Shown: in pieces, positions 8,648-18,939 of the stretch
Position numbering within the stretch: position 1 is the stretch's first letter
Layout: each line of letters starts with the position of its first letter
NCBI GenBank assembly: GCA_023515795.1
Contig: JALGPX010000044.1
Location: 30,868 to 59,719 of the forward strand
DNA length: 28,852 nucleotides
Direction of reading: 5' to 3'
Origin: Amoeboaphelidium occidentale
Taxonomy: Eukaryota; Aphelidiomycota; Aphelidea
Position numbers and translations under genes: made by a program
Notes under the pieces: model-generated
Seen by the model: only the letters and a program-made list of their open reading frames with translations
Told to the model about the DNA's origin: nothing
The model's database searches: none

Positions 8648-11600
8648 ATGTTTATCGAGGAGTTGGTTATTGACGGTTTCAAATCCTACTCGACCAGGAC
8701 GGTCATTTCAGGATTTGACAAGGAATTCAATGCAATTACAGGCCTGAATGGTAGCGGCAAGTCTAATATCCTTGATGCAATTTGTTTTGCACTTGGCATG
8801 CAGCAAATGTCTCAAATGAGAGCCCAGAATACGCTGGACCTAATTTACAAGAGAGGCCAGGCTGGAATTAACAAGGCATCTGTCAGCATTGTGTTCAATA
8901 ACAAGAGCAAGGCAGACTCTCCTGTTGGTTATGAACAGTTCGACAAGGTCACCATCACAAGACAAATCGCTGTCGATGGCAAAAATAAGTTTATGATCAA
9001 TGGACATTTGGCTCAAATGAACAATGTTATGACGCTGTTGCAGAGTGTTCAGCTGAATATTAACAATCCACATTTCTTGATTATGCAGGGCAAAATAACA
9101 AAGGTTTTGAATATGAAACCATCAGAGACTTTAGCCATGATCGAAGAAGCGGCTGGAACTCGGATGTTTGAAGAGAAGAAAGAAAAAGCACGCAAAGCAA
9201 TTGAAAAGAAGGATGAGCGTTTGACTACAATTAAGAACAGAATGGAACAAGACATTGCGCCAAAGTTGGAGAAAATGAAGAAGGAAAAGGATGATCTTTT
9301 GAGGTATCAAAAGTTGCAATTGGATATCGAAAAGAATCAGCGTACTTTAGTCGTTGCAGAATATTCGACATTGAAGAAACGTGTTGGCGAGCTTGAACAG
9401 GAGTCGGATAAGAAGCGAGCAGAATGGGACGGACAGAAAACGGAATTGAAAGAGTTGAAACAAGAGCTTACTCGAATTGAAACAGAACTAAAAGAATTGA
9501 AGAAGCGTAAAGAAGCAGAGATGGAAAAGAGTAGCTCTTTCAAAGCATTACTTGAACGTAAGAAGGAGCTTGACCGTGAAATTACTCGTGTGAATGCTTC
9601 GCTTGAGATTCAACAGAAGTCTCTAAAAGAAGAGGAAGATAAAGCAAAGAAGCACGTTGATTTCAAGAAGAATTTTGACAAATTCAAAGCAAAATATGAC
9701 AGTGAGCTGGCTGTGGTGGAGGAAAAGAAACTGAAAGTGAACCAAGAAACTGAAAGAATTAAGAAGGAAGAAATGTTCTATCAGTCTCTTTTGACTGGTG
9801 TTTCTGCTAATGAAGGTGAAGCAGCCAGTTATCAGGATAAGATTCAACAAGCTAATAAGGACATTGTCGATAAGCAAACTTCTATTGAAACGAAGAAGAT
9901 TGAGTTGCAGCATGTAGATGATTATCTGAAAAAGAATGAATCTGCTTTCAAAAAGGTACACAAGAAGTACCAGGACAGTCAGAGCAAGCAAGCGGCGATT
10001 CAAAGTGAACTAGTTAGTCTTAAGAAGGATGCAGAAGCATTGCCTGAGCTAATGAATGAAAAATCGCAGTTGGAAAAGGAAATTTCTTCTTTATCTCGCA
10101 ATGAAGAAGTTTCTTCTTTCATGAGGTTCGGTAAGAAATCTGACAAGATCCATGGCTATTTGGGTGAGTATTTACTGTTAAAAGATGGGTTTGAAGATTT
10201 TGGTACTGCTCTTGATCTTTGTGCTGGCGGTTGGCTTTATTCATTAGTGGTGGAAGACAAAGAGACAGCCAAATTTGTTTTGGATTCCAACATGTTGGCC
10301 AGAAAGACTGTTTTTATTCCTATGAATGATATCTCTTATCGTCCTATCGAAAAATCCAAGATTGATTATATTCGCAAAAACATAAGCAACAATCCAAAAG
10401 ATGTTGTGGTTGCAAGTGAGCTGTTTGAAAAGAATAACAAAGTGTCGCGTGCTATTGAATTCGCTTTGGGCAATGTTATCATTTGTAGAGATAATGTTTT
10501 GGCCAAGAAGATTGCATATGACAAGAACTTGATGATCAGATGTATTACTTTGGACGGCGATGTTTATGAGCCTGGAGCAACAATCACAGGTGGTTCCTCA
10601 GGAAGCAACTCTAGAAATGGAAGTCAAATTTTGAGCAACAAGAAGGCCTTGTGTTTGATAAGAAGGATAAATGAATTGAATGTTAGATTGGAAAGCGTTA
10701 TTCGCCAAATATCTTCCATCAATAGCGCAGCAAAACGAGTTGATGACTTGGAATCACATTTGTTGGTTATTACTAGCGATCTTAACAATCCTCTCGTTTT
10801 GGAATATCAGAAGAGGCAAACTGAGTGCCAAGAAATCAAAAATGAGATTAAACACTTGGAGGCATCTGTAAAAGTATTAGAAAAGGATTTGGTTCAGATT
10901 AAGAAGGATTATGACTCGTTTTCTTCTAACAAGGACGTAAAGCTGAAAGAGATTGAGAGCACAATTAAGAAAGACAAGTCTTCCCTCGCAAAAATGACTG
11001 CTGCTTTAGAGAAAGATTTGGACAAGTTCGAGGAAATGAAGAACGAGTTTGAAAGTTTGCAAGATGAAGCAGAGTCTTTTGATGCTTCAAAGGCTGAAGG
11101 TTTAAAGAAAGATATCAAAGAATTAAAGTTATCTTTGAACGAAATGAAGTCAAATTACGAAACAGTTTCATCAGAACTGAATGCTATGGAAGAAAAGTTT
11201 GCAAGATTTGATAAAGAAAGCGAAGAATTGAATTCAAGTAGGATAGCAAAGAATCAGTTCATGGACAAACTAGAAGTTTCAGTTGATAACATGAAGTTGG
11301 AATGTGAAAAGGTTTCTGCGATGCTGAAAGAAGACACTGCAAGGTTGAAAAACATTGAGAAACAACATCAGACATTTTTACAGTCTCATGATTTGTCTGA
11401 GTTTGCTCGTGTTAATCTGAATGAACTAAAACGTCAAATTGCTCAGCATGAAGCAGAGTTAGAACAATTGAAGAAAAGAATCAGTTTGAAGTCTATGGCT
11501 GGCATGGAACAAATTGTCGAAAAAGAAAATGCCCTCAAGAAAATGTTGAACACAGTCGTGAAGGACAAAAAGATGATTACGGAAACCATTAGAGATCTTG

Positions 11601-12176
11601 AAAGCCACAAGATTGATGCTTTAGTGAAAACATTTGAAAAGGTTAACGAGTAAGTATCTCATTCAGCTCATTCATATTTTTAGGGATTTCGGATTGATTT
11701 TCAAAGACTTACTGCCTGGAGGAAACACTTGCAAGCTCGTCTACACAAACCCTGACAATATCGCTGAAGGATTAGACATCCATGTTTGCTTGGGTGGTAT
11801 TTGGAAAAAGAGCTTGAAGGAGTTGTCTGGTGGACAGCGTAGCTTAGTAGCTCTCTCCTTGATCTTCTCTCTGCTGCAATTCAAACCTGCTCCAATGTAT
11901 ATTTTGGATGAAATTGATGCTGCTTTAGATTTGAGTCACACTCAAAATATTGGGCTCCTATTTAAGAACAGGTTCAAAGGAGCTCAATTCATCGTTGTTA
12001 GTTTGAAAGAAGGCATGTTCAATAATGCTAATGTCCTCTTCAAAGCAAAGTTTAAAGATGGGACTTCGCAAGTTGAAAGATATGCTCGCCAAGGACAGCA
12101 GAAGAAGAACCTTGAGAAGACTCCGTCTATAAAGAGCAGGATGTCTATTATTGCTAGAGCAGCTGTTATGAGTTAA
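8648..12176 (+). CDS. SMC2: condensin subunit SMC2
   Basis: This is the SMC2 ATPase core of condensin, which pairs with SMC4 to compact mitotic chromosomes. Two exons, 8648-11649 and 11684-12176, flank a 34-nt GTAAGT...TTTTTAG intron. The spliced product has 1164 residues, normal for the family. Visible parts are Walker [10 protein letters not shown] (residues 32-40), the SMC2-type segment [20 protein letters not shown], and two long coiled-coil arms. Between the arms is the hinge (about 500-650, [17 protein letters not shown] through [10 protein letters not shown]). The C-terminal head has signature [12 protein letters not shown] (about 1047) and Walker [12 protein letters not shown] (about 1071). 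[10 protein letters not shown] and the RAQN...LIYKRGQ region favour SMC2 over SMC4. Splicing restores the VNEDFGLIF head sequence; without it the frame stops before the ABC signature. Confidence 0.97.
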
Positions 12177-12182
12177 CCAATA

Positions 12183-12926
12183 TTAAATTCTACTTGATTT
12201 TTGAATCACCACTTGACCTTCCTCTTTGATAACACTTGGTCGAGCCTCTGCATCAGAGTACGTGCCAACCAATTCTGTCAGAAATCCTGAGAACTCCGAC
12301 TTCATTTTTGAAGCAACTGCTAACCGTTTTGTTGATTCTTTAGACTTTATCGACGTTTGAGTAGTTTCAGAAGGATCATCTTGTATTACGGTGTCATCTC
12401 CATCTTCTGCATTCTCCTCTAAATAGTTTGCAAACGCCATGATATTCTGCATAGTAGACACATATTCTTGTAAAAGCTTCTCGCTTTCATATTTTGCCAT
12501 CGAGAGTGACAGTATATGCTGATTGTCGGAAGTCTTTGCTTTGCCCCTCAGCACTGTTCCTTTACTCTTGTTCACATCCAACTCTTGTTGAAGATTAGAT
12601 GATCTCTGTCGGAGTTCAGCAAGTTCTGCTTCAGTTGCACGCTTTTGATCCTCATAATACTCTTTCAAAGCAATTAAGCTATCGAGTGTCTTCTTAAGTG
12701 TCGATTGCTCAGGCTCATCGTCACTTGTGAAGGATGGCGGAGAGATGTATTGCTTCAGAGCAGATCCTGAGCCAGACTTTGATATCGCGTTGTCATTGAA
12801 ACCTTCATGATCATGATCAACATCCAATGCTGGTTCAGATACCATAGCCAACGGGGAACTTTTCTTTCGTCTCAGTGAAGCCCCTTGTGGTACCTGCAGC
12901 GGTAGAGATTGTGAAACGACCCTCAT
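12183..12926 (-). CDS. uncharacterised coiled-coil protein
   Basis: I do not recognise this 247-residue protein. I start it at the ATG at 12926; the frame is open a little further upstream only through a GTG codon. The first ~75 residues are Ser-rich and disordered-looking, with a basic patch (SLRRKKSS). Residues about 80-125 form a strong coiled coil (LIALKEYYEDQKRATEAELAE). A second helical region (about 145-175, YESEKLLQEYVSTMQNIM) is followed by an acidic stretch and a Lys/Ser-rich tail. No membrane span or signal peptide is visible. Its stop is 6 bp from the convergent SMC2 stop. A CAG just upstream of the ATG (minus strand, TGTTCAG) could be a splice acceptor, so a short 5' exon is possible. 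Confidence 0.65.
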   Translation of the reverse strand: MRVVSQSLPLQVPQGASLRRKKSSPLAMVSEPALDVDHDHEGFNDNAISKSGSGSALKQYISPPSFTSDDEPEQSTLKKTLDSLIALKEYYEDQKRATEAELAELRQRSSNLQQELDVNKSKGTVLRGKAKTSDNQHILSLSMAKYESEKLLQEYVSTMQNIMAFANYLEENAEDGDDTVIQDDPSETTQTSIKSKESTKRLAVASKMKSEFSGFLTELVGTYSDAEARPSVIKEEGQVVIQKSSRI

Positions 12927-13015
12927 CCTGAACACTCAAAATAGATCATCCATGCTATGGTTCAAGGTGATTGCTACCTCCAATCATTTCCTTCACTTTC
13001 AATTTTGCAACTGTG
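12927..13015. promoter_or_regulatory. divergent promoter, coiled-coil gene / BUD22
   Basis: Just 89 bp lie between the two divergent start codons, the shortest divergent spacing in the window. The sequence is pyrimidine-rich towards BUD22 (CATTTCCTTCACTTTC). No specific factor site is recognised. Confidence 0.35.
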
Positions 13016-14011
13016 ATGGTTGATCAAAAGGAAGAATCCACGCAATTCAATGAGGAAAGATTTTCAAAGAAAATAGTAAATTAGAGTGATAAGGCATTAG
13101 TCTAACTGTTGCTTTAGTTCCATTGTAGAACGATACTTAAACGTGAACTAAAGAAATGTCAAAGTTTCCGGATACAAAAACTCGTTAAAGATGTAAGAGT
13201 AGCCGATGTTCGCGCATCCAAGACAGTGGAGGATGATATGCCTGAAGATGTCAAGAAATCTATAAAGACAAACGCGAGAAAAGCTCTAGGCCGGAAGATA
13301 CGCTTACAAGAAGAACTTTATCACGTGCAGAATATTGACTTGGATACATTAACAGAGTGGTTTCTAAGAGATATAATGGAGAATAACGAAAATTTGAAGA
13401 GTTCGCAGGCATTATTTTATTTGCCTCACACAGACGTGGGTGATACGAAGCAAGGCAATTCTGATCGTTTTGAACAATGGAAAGAGCAGAAGCAGTTAAA
13501 GATCGCAATGAAAAATGTTCAAAGAGAGCTTCTAATTGCGTTTAAAGAAGCATCACATCAGATAGACAAGGAATTACTTGAGCTGAAGAAGGAGAAGAAA
13601 GAAGCCCAAATCCAAAATACGAAAGCTGATTCTGTTCAAGAGGAGGAAGAAGAACAGATGAACGATATGGACTCATCATCCGAGGATGAAGCTCCAGAGT
13701 TCGATCCTTTATTGGACGCCCCTGCTGTTCAAAAGAATAGACCTGGACAACGAGCACGTCAGAAACAATGGGAGAAATTGTACGGCGAGAAGGCTAATCA
13801 TGTGAAGAAACAGAAGAAAGAACAGCCTCCTAAGCGGGAAACTTTCAAGAGACAAGGCAAGTATGCTAATAGCAAACGCAAATTGGCAAACGCAAACGAA
13901 TCACCTGAGAAACTTCATCCGTCTTGGAAAGCTAAAAAGGAACAAAAGCAGAAGGAGTCGGCTGCGCTACTTCCGCCGCTCGGAAAGAAGATAAAATTTG
14001 ACGCTGAATAG
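13016..14011 (+). CDS. BUD22: BUD22/SRFBP1-type ribosome-biogenesis protein
   Basis: This is a BUD22-family nucleolar protein needed for 18S rRNA maturation and 40S assembly in yeast. I model two exons: 13016-13075 (starting MVDQKEESTQFNEERFSKKI) and 13118-14011, with a 42-nt intron whose CTAAC branch-like site sits close to the TTTAG acceptor. This joins the basic N-terminal helix (KIFHCRTILKRELKKCQSF, then RIQKLVKDVR) to the rest, and both exons are in phase 0. The 317-residue product has an acidic centre (EEEEEQMNDMDSSSEDE). It ends in the diagnostic region KNRPGQRARQKQWEKLYGEKA, then LHPSWKAKKEQKQ and a basic tail. It lacks a usable in-frame ATG near 13226, which supports the spliced start. 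The intron is inferred from frame and similarity only. Confidence 0.88.
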
Positions 14012-14088
14012 ATTATCCAGTTGTTTGGCTTTGTGACAGATCGTCCAAATCAGGAAAGTCGCCGACGCAAAATTGTTAGCTTACTGTG

Positions 14089-14899
14089 ATGACTAAGCTA
14101 AACCGAATACTCAACAGTAGAGATTTAGACCCCAAAGTCATCGAGTGCGAAGAGGATGATCGAGGGATGGGAACTGCTCAAAAGACATCGTCTCTGGACG
14201 AACCGTTGGATCCAGCCATCCACAGGGAGACAGCAAAATCGACTGTCTCTGAACCTGGAGCTTCACAGTTTTGGCCTATATCTTATGATAACTTATCAAG
14301 AAATCCTCAACTGCTGTCATCGCAGCCCTTTTTGTCTACTGGAAGTCTAGCTCCATTTCAAAATCCATATCACTCAATGTCTGCTGGGACTTTTGGATTA
14401 GCGCCATTATTGCCTTCTTTACAGGACCGTTCAATCTATTCTGCATCTGCGTCTTTGCCTACGCAGCGTTTTGGCTCGATGGAAGCGTTTTCAAATGCAA
14501 GGGATGTTGCGCGAACAGAGATCAGCCCCAGCTTCGACACCATTATCAGCGCGTCGTTCAATGCGTCTGATCGACACCAATCGAACACACAAACCAGATC
14601 GCATGAGAATCTTATCGGTAATTACACATCTGTGTCGTCAGCTTCCGTGAACGAAGAGGGTGGAACATCGAGCAGTGTTGGGTCACCCAAGAAGAGAAAA
14701 AGACGGAGATACTCTGAGATCAACCGTGTATTTGTCTGTGGTTATAAGGTTAGTATAGTGTGCCTTTGACAACTTTAATCATTTATAGGGCTGCAACAAG
14801 TCTTACGGTACCCTGAACCATTTGAACCATCATATCCGGTTACAAAAGCACGGGGAAAAGAAGACTATTTCAGATTATTACAAAGCTGAAGGCATCTGA
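14089..14899 (+). CDS. Con7-like single-C2H2 zinc-finger transcription regulator
   Basis: The product has 256 residues from exons 14089-14748 and 14789-14899, separated by a 40-nt GTTAGT...TATAG intron. Residues 1-210 are Ser/Pro/Thr-rich and low in structure. A basic cluster PKKRKRRRYSEINR at about 200-214 looks like a nuclear localisation signal. The only folded unit is a C2H2 finger at the extreme C-terminus, split by the intron: FVCGYK then GCNKSYGTLNHLNHHIRLQK (C-x4-C-x12-H-x5-H), followed by HGEKKTISDYYKAEGI. The basic-R-YSEI-C-GC-K-YGTLNHLN-H-H-G-K layout resembles the Con7 family of filamentous fungi (conidiation and morphogenesis regulators), recalled from memory. The reading stops without the second exon, so splicing is needed for a working finger. 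Confidence 0.85.
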
Positions 14900-15263
14900 T
14901 AACCATTCGAGAAGCTTCGCACTTCAAAACATCTTTCTACTGATCATAATTTTGGATTCATTATGATATCAAGTTTTTACTCCTTGTTGCTTAGTTTCCT
15001 AAAGCAACAATAAACGTATCTTACGGGAAAAAATAAAACCGTTTTAGAAAAGTTAACTCGGCATATTCATCAAATTCATCGAACTACTCGTATAAATGTA
15101 TTCATTCGATCACTTCTTGGGAATTGTTGTATTCATGTATAACCTCGTGAGTGCCACCAATCGTTTCAAGTTTAGCATGATTGTGACACTCCAAACATGA
15201 ATTGTCCGACCATAACGCCAAAGCTCTACGTGAAGGATTTTCAAAATATTTTCTTTATTCATA
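14900..15263. other. intergenic region between zinc-finger gene and CAP gene
   Basis: These 364 bp hold the 3' end of the zinc-finger gene and the promoter of the secreted CAP gene. The first part contains two adjacent inverted repeats (14941-15010) followed by AATAAA at 15009-15014. The second part has a TATAAAT at 15091, about 170 bp before the CAP ATG, and an A/T-rich run immediately before the ATG. I see no gene on either strand. Confidence 0.5.
14941..15014 (+). terminator. paired inverted repeats and AATAAA, 3' end of the zinc-finger gene
   Basis: TGATCATAAT (14941-14950) pairs imperfectly with ATTATGATATCA (14960-14971). Directly after it, TTGTTGCTT (14984-14992) pairs exactly with AAGCAACAA (15002-15010) across a 9-nt loop. 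AATAAA overlaps the end of the second stem (15009-15014). The order stop codon, hairpins, AATAAA suggests the 3'UTR and cleavage region of the zinc-finger transcript. Structure formation in RNA is inferred. Confidence 0.4.
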
Positions 15264-16184
15264 ATGTTCAAATCTCTTTGTATATTTGGCGTTCTCTTTG
15301 TTTCAACTTCATTTGGTCTTCCTGGTGCAACTCCTTGTGCTGGTACTACAACACCAGAGCCAACACGTGCTTTGCCTGATTTCACAGACAAAAAACCAGA
15401 TGAAGGTGTAAAGTACACGAAATGCAGCTTCGTTTATCCTGATCAGCAATGTTATGCTACTTCCAAAGATGTTACCGTGTTTCCGGGTGCAAATGTAACT
15501 GTTGACGAGTTTCTATTACTTCGTCCGCTGGAAATTCAACGCAGTTCAAATCCGTCCCCATCTCCAGTTCCTGTACCAGTACCAGCACCGCCAACTGGTG
15601 GTCAATCTCCACCACCACCGCCCCCTGCTGAACCACCAAGACCAGAGATTCGGGAAAGAATAGTAGAGGTTCCAAGTGAGCCATCAACTGATCCTTTGTC
15701 TGAAATTGCTGCTTCAAGTCATAACGAATACAGAGCAAGACATAGATCTCCAGGCTTGTCATGGAATGATCAAATGGCTGTAAGAGCAAGATCACACGCT
15801 GACAGTTGTGTCTGGGAGCACCACAGCAGAGGATCTTCCGTGGAAATCGGTCAAAACTTGTATGCTGAAACTCCATCCTCTCCTGATAATCGTATTGCAA
15901 TCAATAATGCTTTAAGGAACGCGGTAAGCGCTTGGTACGACGAAGAGCGTTTCTACAATTACAATGATGCAACTTGTAATGGTGGTCAGTGTTATCATTT
16001 CACTCAGTTGATTTGGGCTTCCACAAGAAACGTTGCTTGTGGTGTTTCAATGTGTAACAATGGCTTGCAGAATATTGGCAATGGGCCTTGGATCTATGTT
16101 GTATGTGACTACAACTCACCAGGAAATGTGTACGTTAATGGTGGTATTTCTGCCTTCTTGGAGAACGTTGTACGTCCTAATTAA
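15264..16184 (+). CDS. secreted CAP/SCP (PR-1, Pry-like) protein
   Basis: This 306-residue extracellular protein belongs to the CAP superfamily; fungal members (Pry proteins) bind sterols and fatty acids. A signal peptide is clear (MFKSLCIFGVLFVSTSFG, cleavage about residue 18). Residues about 20-90 form a small cysteine-containing N-terminal segment, then comes a proline-rich linker (about 95-130, PVPVPVPAPP and PPPPPPAEPP). The CAP domain fills about 145-290: HNEYRARHRSPGLSWNDQMA, EHHS, IGQNLYAE, the CAP1 motif YHFTQLIWASTRNVACGVSM and CAP2 YVVCDYNSPGNV. The usual His/Glu cavity residues and paired cysteines are present. It is intronless and followed by AATAAA at 16195. Function beyond lipid binding cannot be assigned. 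Confidence 0.93.
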   Translation: MFKSLCIFGVLFVSTSFGLPGATPCAGTTTPEPTRALPDFTDKKPDEGVKYTKCSFVYPDQQCYATSKDVTVFPGANVTVDEFLLLRPLEIQRSSNPSPSPVPVPVPAPPTGGQSPPPPPPAEPPRPEIRERIVEVPSEPSTDPLSEIAASSHNEYRARHRSPGLSWNDQMAVRARSHADSCVWEHHSRGSSVEIGQNLYAETPSSPDNRIAINNALRNAVSAWYDEERFYNYNDATCNGGQCYHFTQLIWASTRNVACGVSMCNNGLQNIGNGPWIYVVCDYNSPGNVYVNGGISAFLENVVRPN

Positions 16185-16194
16185 TTAATAATTC

Positions 16195-16200
16195 TAATAA
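16195..16200 (+). terminator. polyadenylation signal of the CAP gene
   Basis: AATAAA lies 11 bases after the TAA stop of the CAP gene, within the 75 bp that separate it from the lipin start. Such closeness means that the CAP 3'UTR and lipin 5'UTR are very short or overlap. Confidence 0.5.
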
Positions 16201-16259
16201 AGTGTAATTCATCGACGCCCCAATTTTTCTAGTTTCAATTGTGTAAGCCACAACTCTCA

Positions 16260-18885
16260 ATGAACACAATCGCCAGAGTCGTTAGCACGATATCGACACT
16301 CTACTCTGAAATAAACCCTTCGACGCTTTCTGGAGCAATTGACATAATTGTAATAGAACATCCAGATGGCACTCTGCATTGTTCGCCGTTCCACATAAGA
16401 TTCGGAAAGATGCATTTGCTAAGGCCACAAGACAAACATGTAGAGGTTAGAGTTAATGGAAAATCTACAAATCTTTTGATGAAAGTTGGAGAGGCTGGAG
16501 AAGCGTTCTTTGTTATGGAGACTAAAGTATGTTTCCTCTGGTTTTACGAAACTAAATGTGTAGCAACAAGATTTACCAAGAGAATTGCAGACAAGTCCCT
16601 TAGGCCTTCGTCCTACAATTAGTGGAACGGAAAGCAAGTCGAAATTGCCCGAATTGAACTTGGATTTGGATGAATCGTCAGAAAATAGCGTGGGCTCTGT
16701 GGAGAACAACTTGAAAGAATCCGATATTATGAAACAGTCAATATCATCTGAACCCTTGCCACCTGTGGCCACGATATCAATGGAAAGCCACTCAATGTCT
16801 GATACCGAAATCGAAACTGAGCACATATACAGCAAAGAAAAGCGCGTGAAACATGTTAAATTGGTGAGCGCAGATGGTCCACTTAGTGATTCCGAGATGG
16901 ATTACTCTCATGACAGGATAGAAAAAGACGATTTTACATGGCAGTGGGGCGGACTTCCATCAAGAAGAGGGGTAATGCCACTGAGTCCAAATGATCAAGT
17001 TCAAACAGGAGGGGCGCCGCTGTCTAACTCAAATATACTGCCGGAGAATCCAGTGAACATATCTGGCAGATTGAACACTGTTATACCAAAGCTTCCCATT
17101 CTATCACAAAAAGCAAGAATGTCTTTATGTTTGAACAAGAGTGATACAAATGGTGCCACTTTGAAGCAAGTTTTTGATGACAATGAAGTTGATTATGCAA
17201 CATTTATTAATTCTCCTGACTTACTGAATGATCCTTCATTAGTAATTGAGATCGGAGGCAATCTTTATACATGGGATTTTTTGCAGTCTTTACTCGTATC
17301 AGAATGGGCTTTTGAAGGTAAAGGTATTCCTGAAAGTGTTTTGAAAGGAAGATTATCCAATGTACAATCACCATCTACCAAAGAAGGAGAAAAGAAAGTT
17401 TCATGGGGTCAATGGCTGATGAGAAGCTCACAAACTCCAGCTCCAGCGACAGTGAAATCAAACTCGCTGGGCGAAAAGAAAAGCGTTGAGATTTTAAGAA
17501 CAAGCTCTCCATCTAAAGGATCTCCGTTGCCTAAATTTTATACCAAAACATTGAGACTAACAAGTGATCAGTTGAAATCCTTGAATTTGAAGTATGGTGC
17601 AAACACAATCACATTTTCCGTCAAAGCAGCAGTCGAAACTACTCCACCATCTGCAACTCCGATAAGTCTTGAAGAAGGAGCAGTAGCTGGACAGTTTACG
17701 CAGACATCTTCTATATCAGCAAGAATATTTCTGTACAAACATTCTATCTCTCTGGTAGTTTCTGATGTTGATGGGACTATAACTAAATCTGATGCACTTG
17801 GCCATCTTTTCACAATGGTTGGGAAGGATTGGACACATCCTGGAATTGCTAATCTTTACACTAACATTGTCAAGAATGGTTATGTCATCATGTATTTGAC
17901 TTCAAGAGCTATTGGACAAGCAGATATGACAAGAGGATATCTGAAAGGTATTGAACAAGGTCGTTATCAGTTACCTGATGGTCCTGTAATTATGTCGCCG
18001 GATAGACTACTTACAGCGTTGCGAAGAGAAGTTATTGATCGAAGGCCAGAGGAATTTAAAATTGCTGCATTGACTGATATCAAGAGACTTTTCTTTCCAC
18101 CAGAAAATACAACAGAGAATGATGGGTATGCTGGGCCAGCGAAGAATCCATTCTATGCTGGATTTGGAAACAGAATGACAGATGCTTTGAGTTACAGGAC
18201 CGTTGGAATTCCAACAAACCGTATATATTCCATCAACTCCAACGGAGAGGTTAAAATGGATTTCTTCTTTGGATTTACTTCTTCTTATATCAAGTTGGCT
18301 GATTTGGTTGATCATATTTTCCCGCCTATTAAAGATAGACCTTCATCTACCGCAACGCTGAGTGCAACAGTCAAAGCAAGGCCAATGTCGGCTTCCTCAA
18401 AACTAAGTGCAACATCTTCTTTATTAGTTGAGCCAGAAGCTTCAGAAGAGTTTTCAGAATTTAATTATTGGCGTACTCCTCTTCCAGCAGTCGAGGAACC
18501 TCCGATGGAAGAGCTACAGAAAGTTCCTATGAAAAATGAACAGATTTCTACATCTCTGCTCACTAAGCGTGTTAGAAGTCTTAGTTTCGCACAGAGTCCC
18601 GCAACTGGATCACCCAATACCTCGCCAAAGAAGGTCGCTGCGATTGAAATTGTTGAACCTTCACTTGCTGTTCCTGCTGTTATTGTTTCCGATCCTAAAA
18701 GCACTTCATCTTCATTCACAGAAACAAGATCTTGGAAACTTCCATGGACTCCAAAGGATGGCGACATCTCTAAGGATTTATCAAACCTGAAATCAGAATC
18801 CGAGGAGGAGGAAGAAGAATATGATGAAGAGGACGAAACTCAAGAGGAGTATGAATCAGAAATTGAGACTTATCAATACATATAG
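16260..18885 (+). CDS. PAH1: lipin, Mg2+-dependent phosphatidate phosphatase
   Basis: The enzyme dephosphorylates phosphatidate to diacylglycerol at the ER and nuclear envelope, controlling the split between phospholipid and triacylglycerol synthesis. Exons 16260-16526 and 16564-18885 join in phase 0 over a 37-nt intron; the product has 862 residues. The N-lipin domain (about 1-95) starts MNTIARVVSTISTLYSEINP and includes HIRFGK and MKVGEAGEAFFV. The C-lipin/HAD domain begins near 413. It has the catalytic DVDGT at about 490-494, TSRAIGQADMTRGYL, and NPFYAGFGNRMTDALSY further on. The C-terminus has the motif RSWKLPW and an acidic Glu/Asp-rich tail resembling that of Pah1, which binds the Nem1-Spo7 activator phosphatase. 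Many Ser-Pro sites suggest phosphoregulation. All catalytic aspartates are intact. Confidence 0.96.
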
Positions 18886-18939
18886 AAAAAGGAAATTAAA
18901 TCATATTACTTAATTTATCTACTTGCAAGGTGTAAGTCA

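Noticed and set aside
9623-10003. 126-codon hydrophobic minus-strand frame in SMC2
   Set aside because: Apparent membrane spans are only the complement of Lys/Glu coiled-coil codons in SMC2.
13226-13240. BUD22 starting near 13226-13238
   Set aside because: 13226 is a GTG and the first in-frame ATG at 13238 drops the conserved basic N-terminal helix, which is recovered by splicing from 13016.
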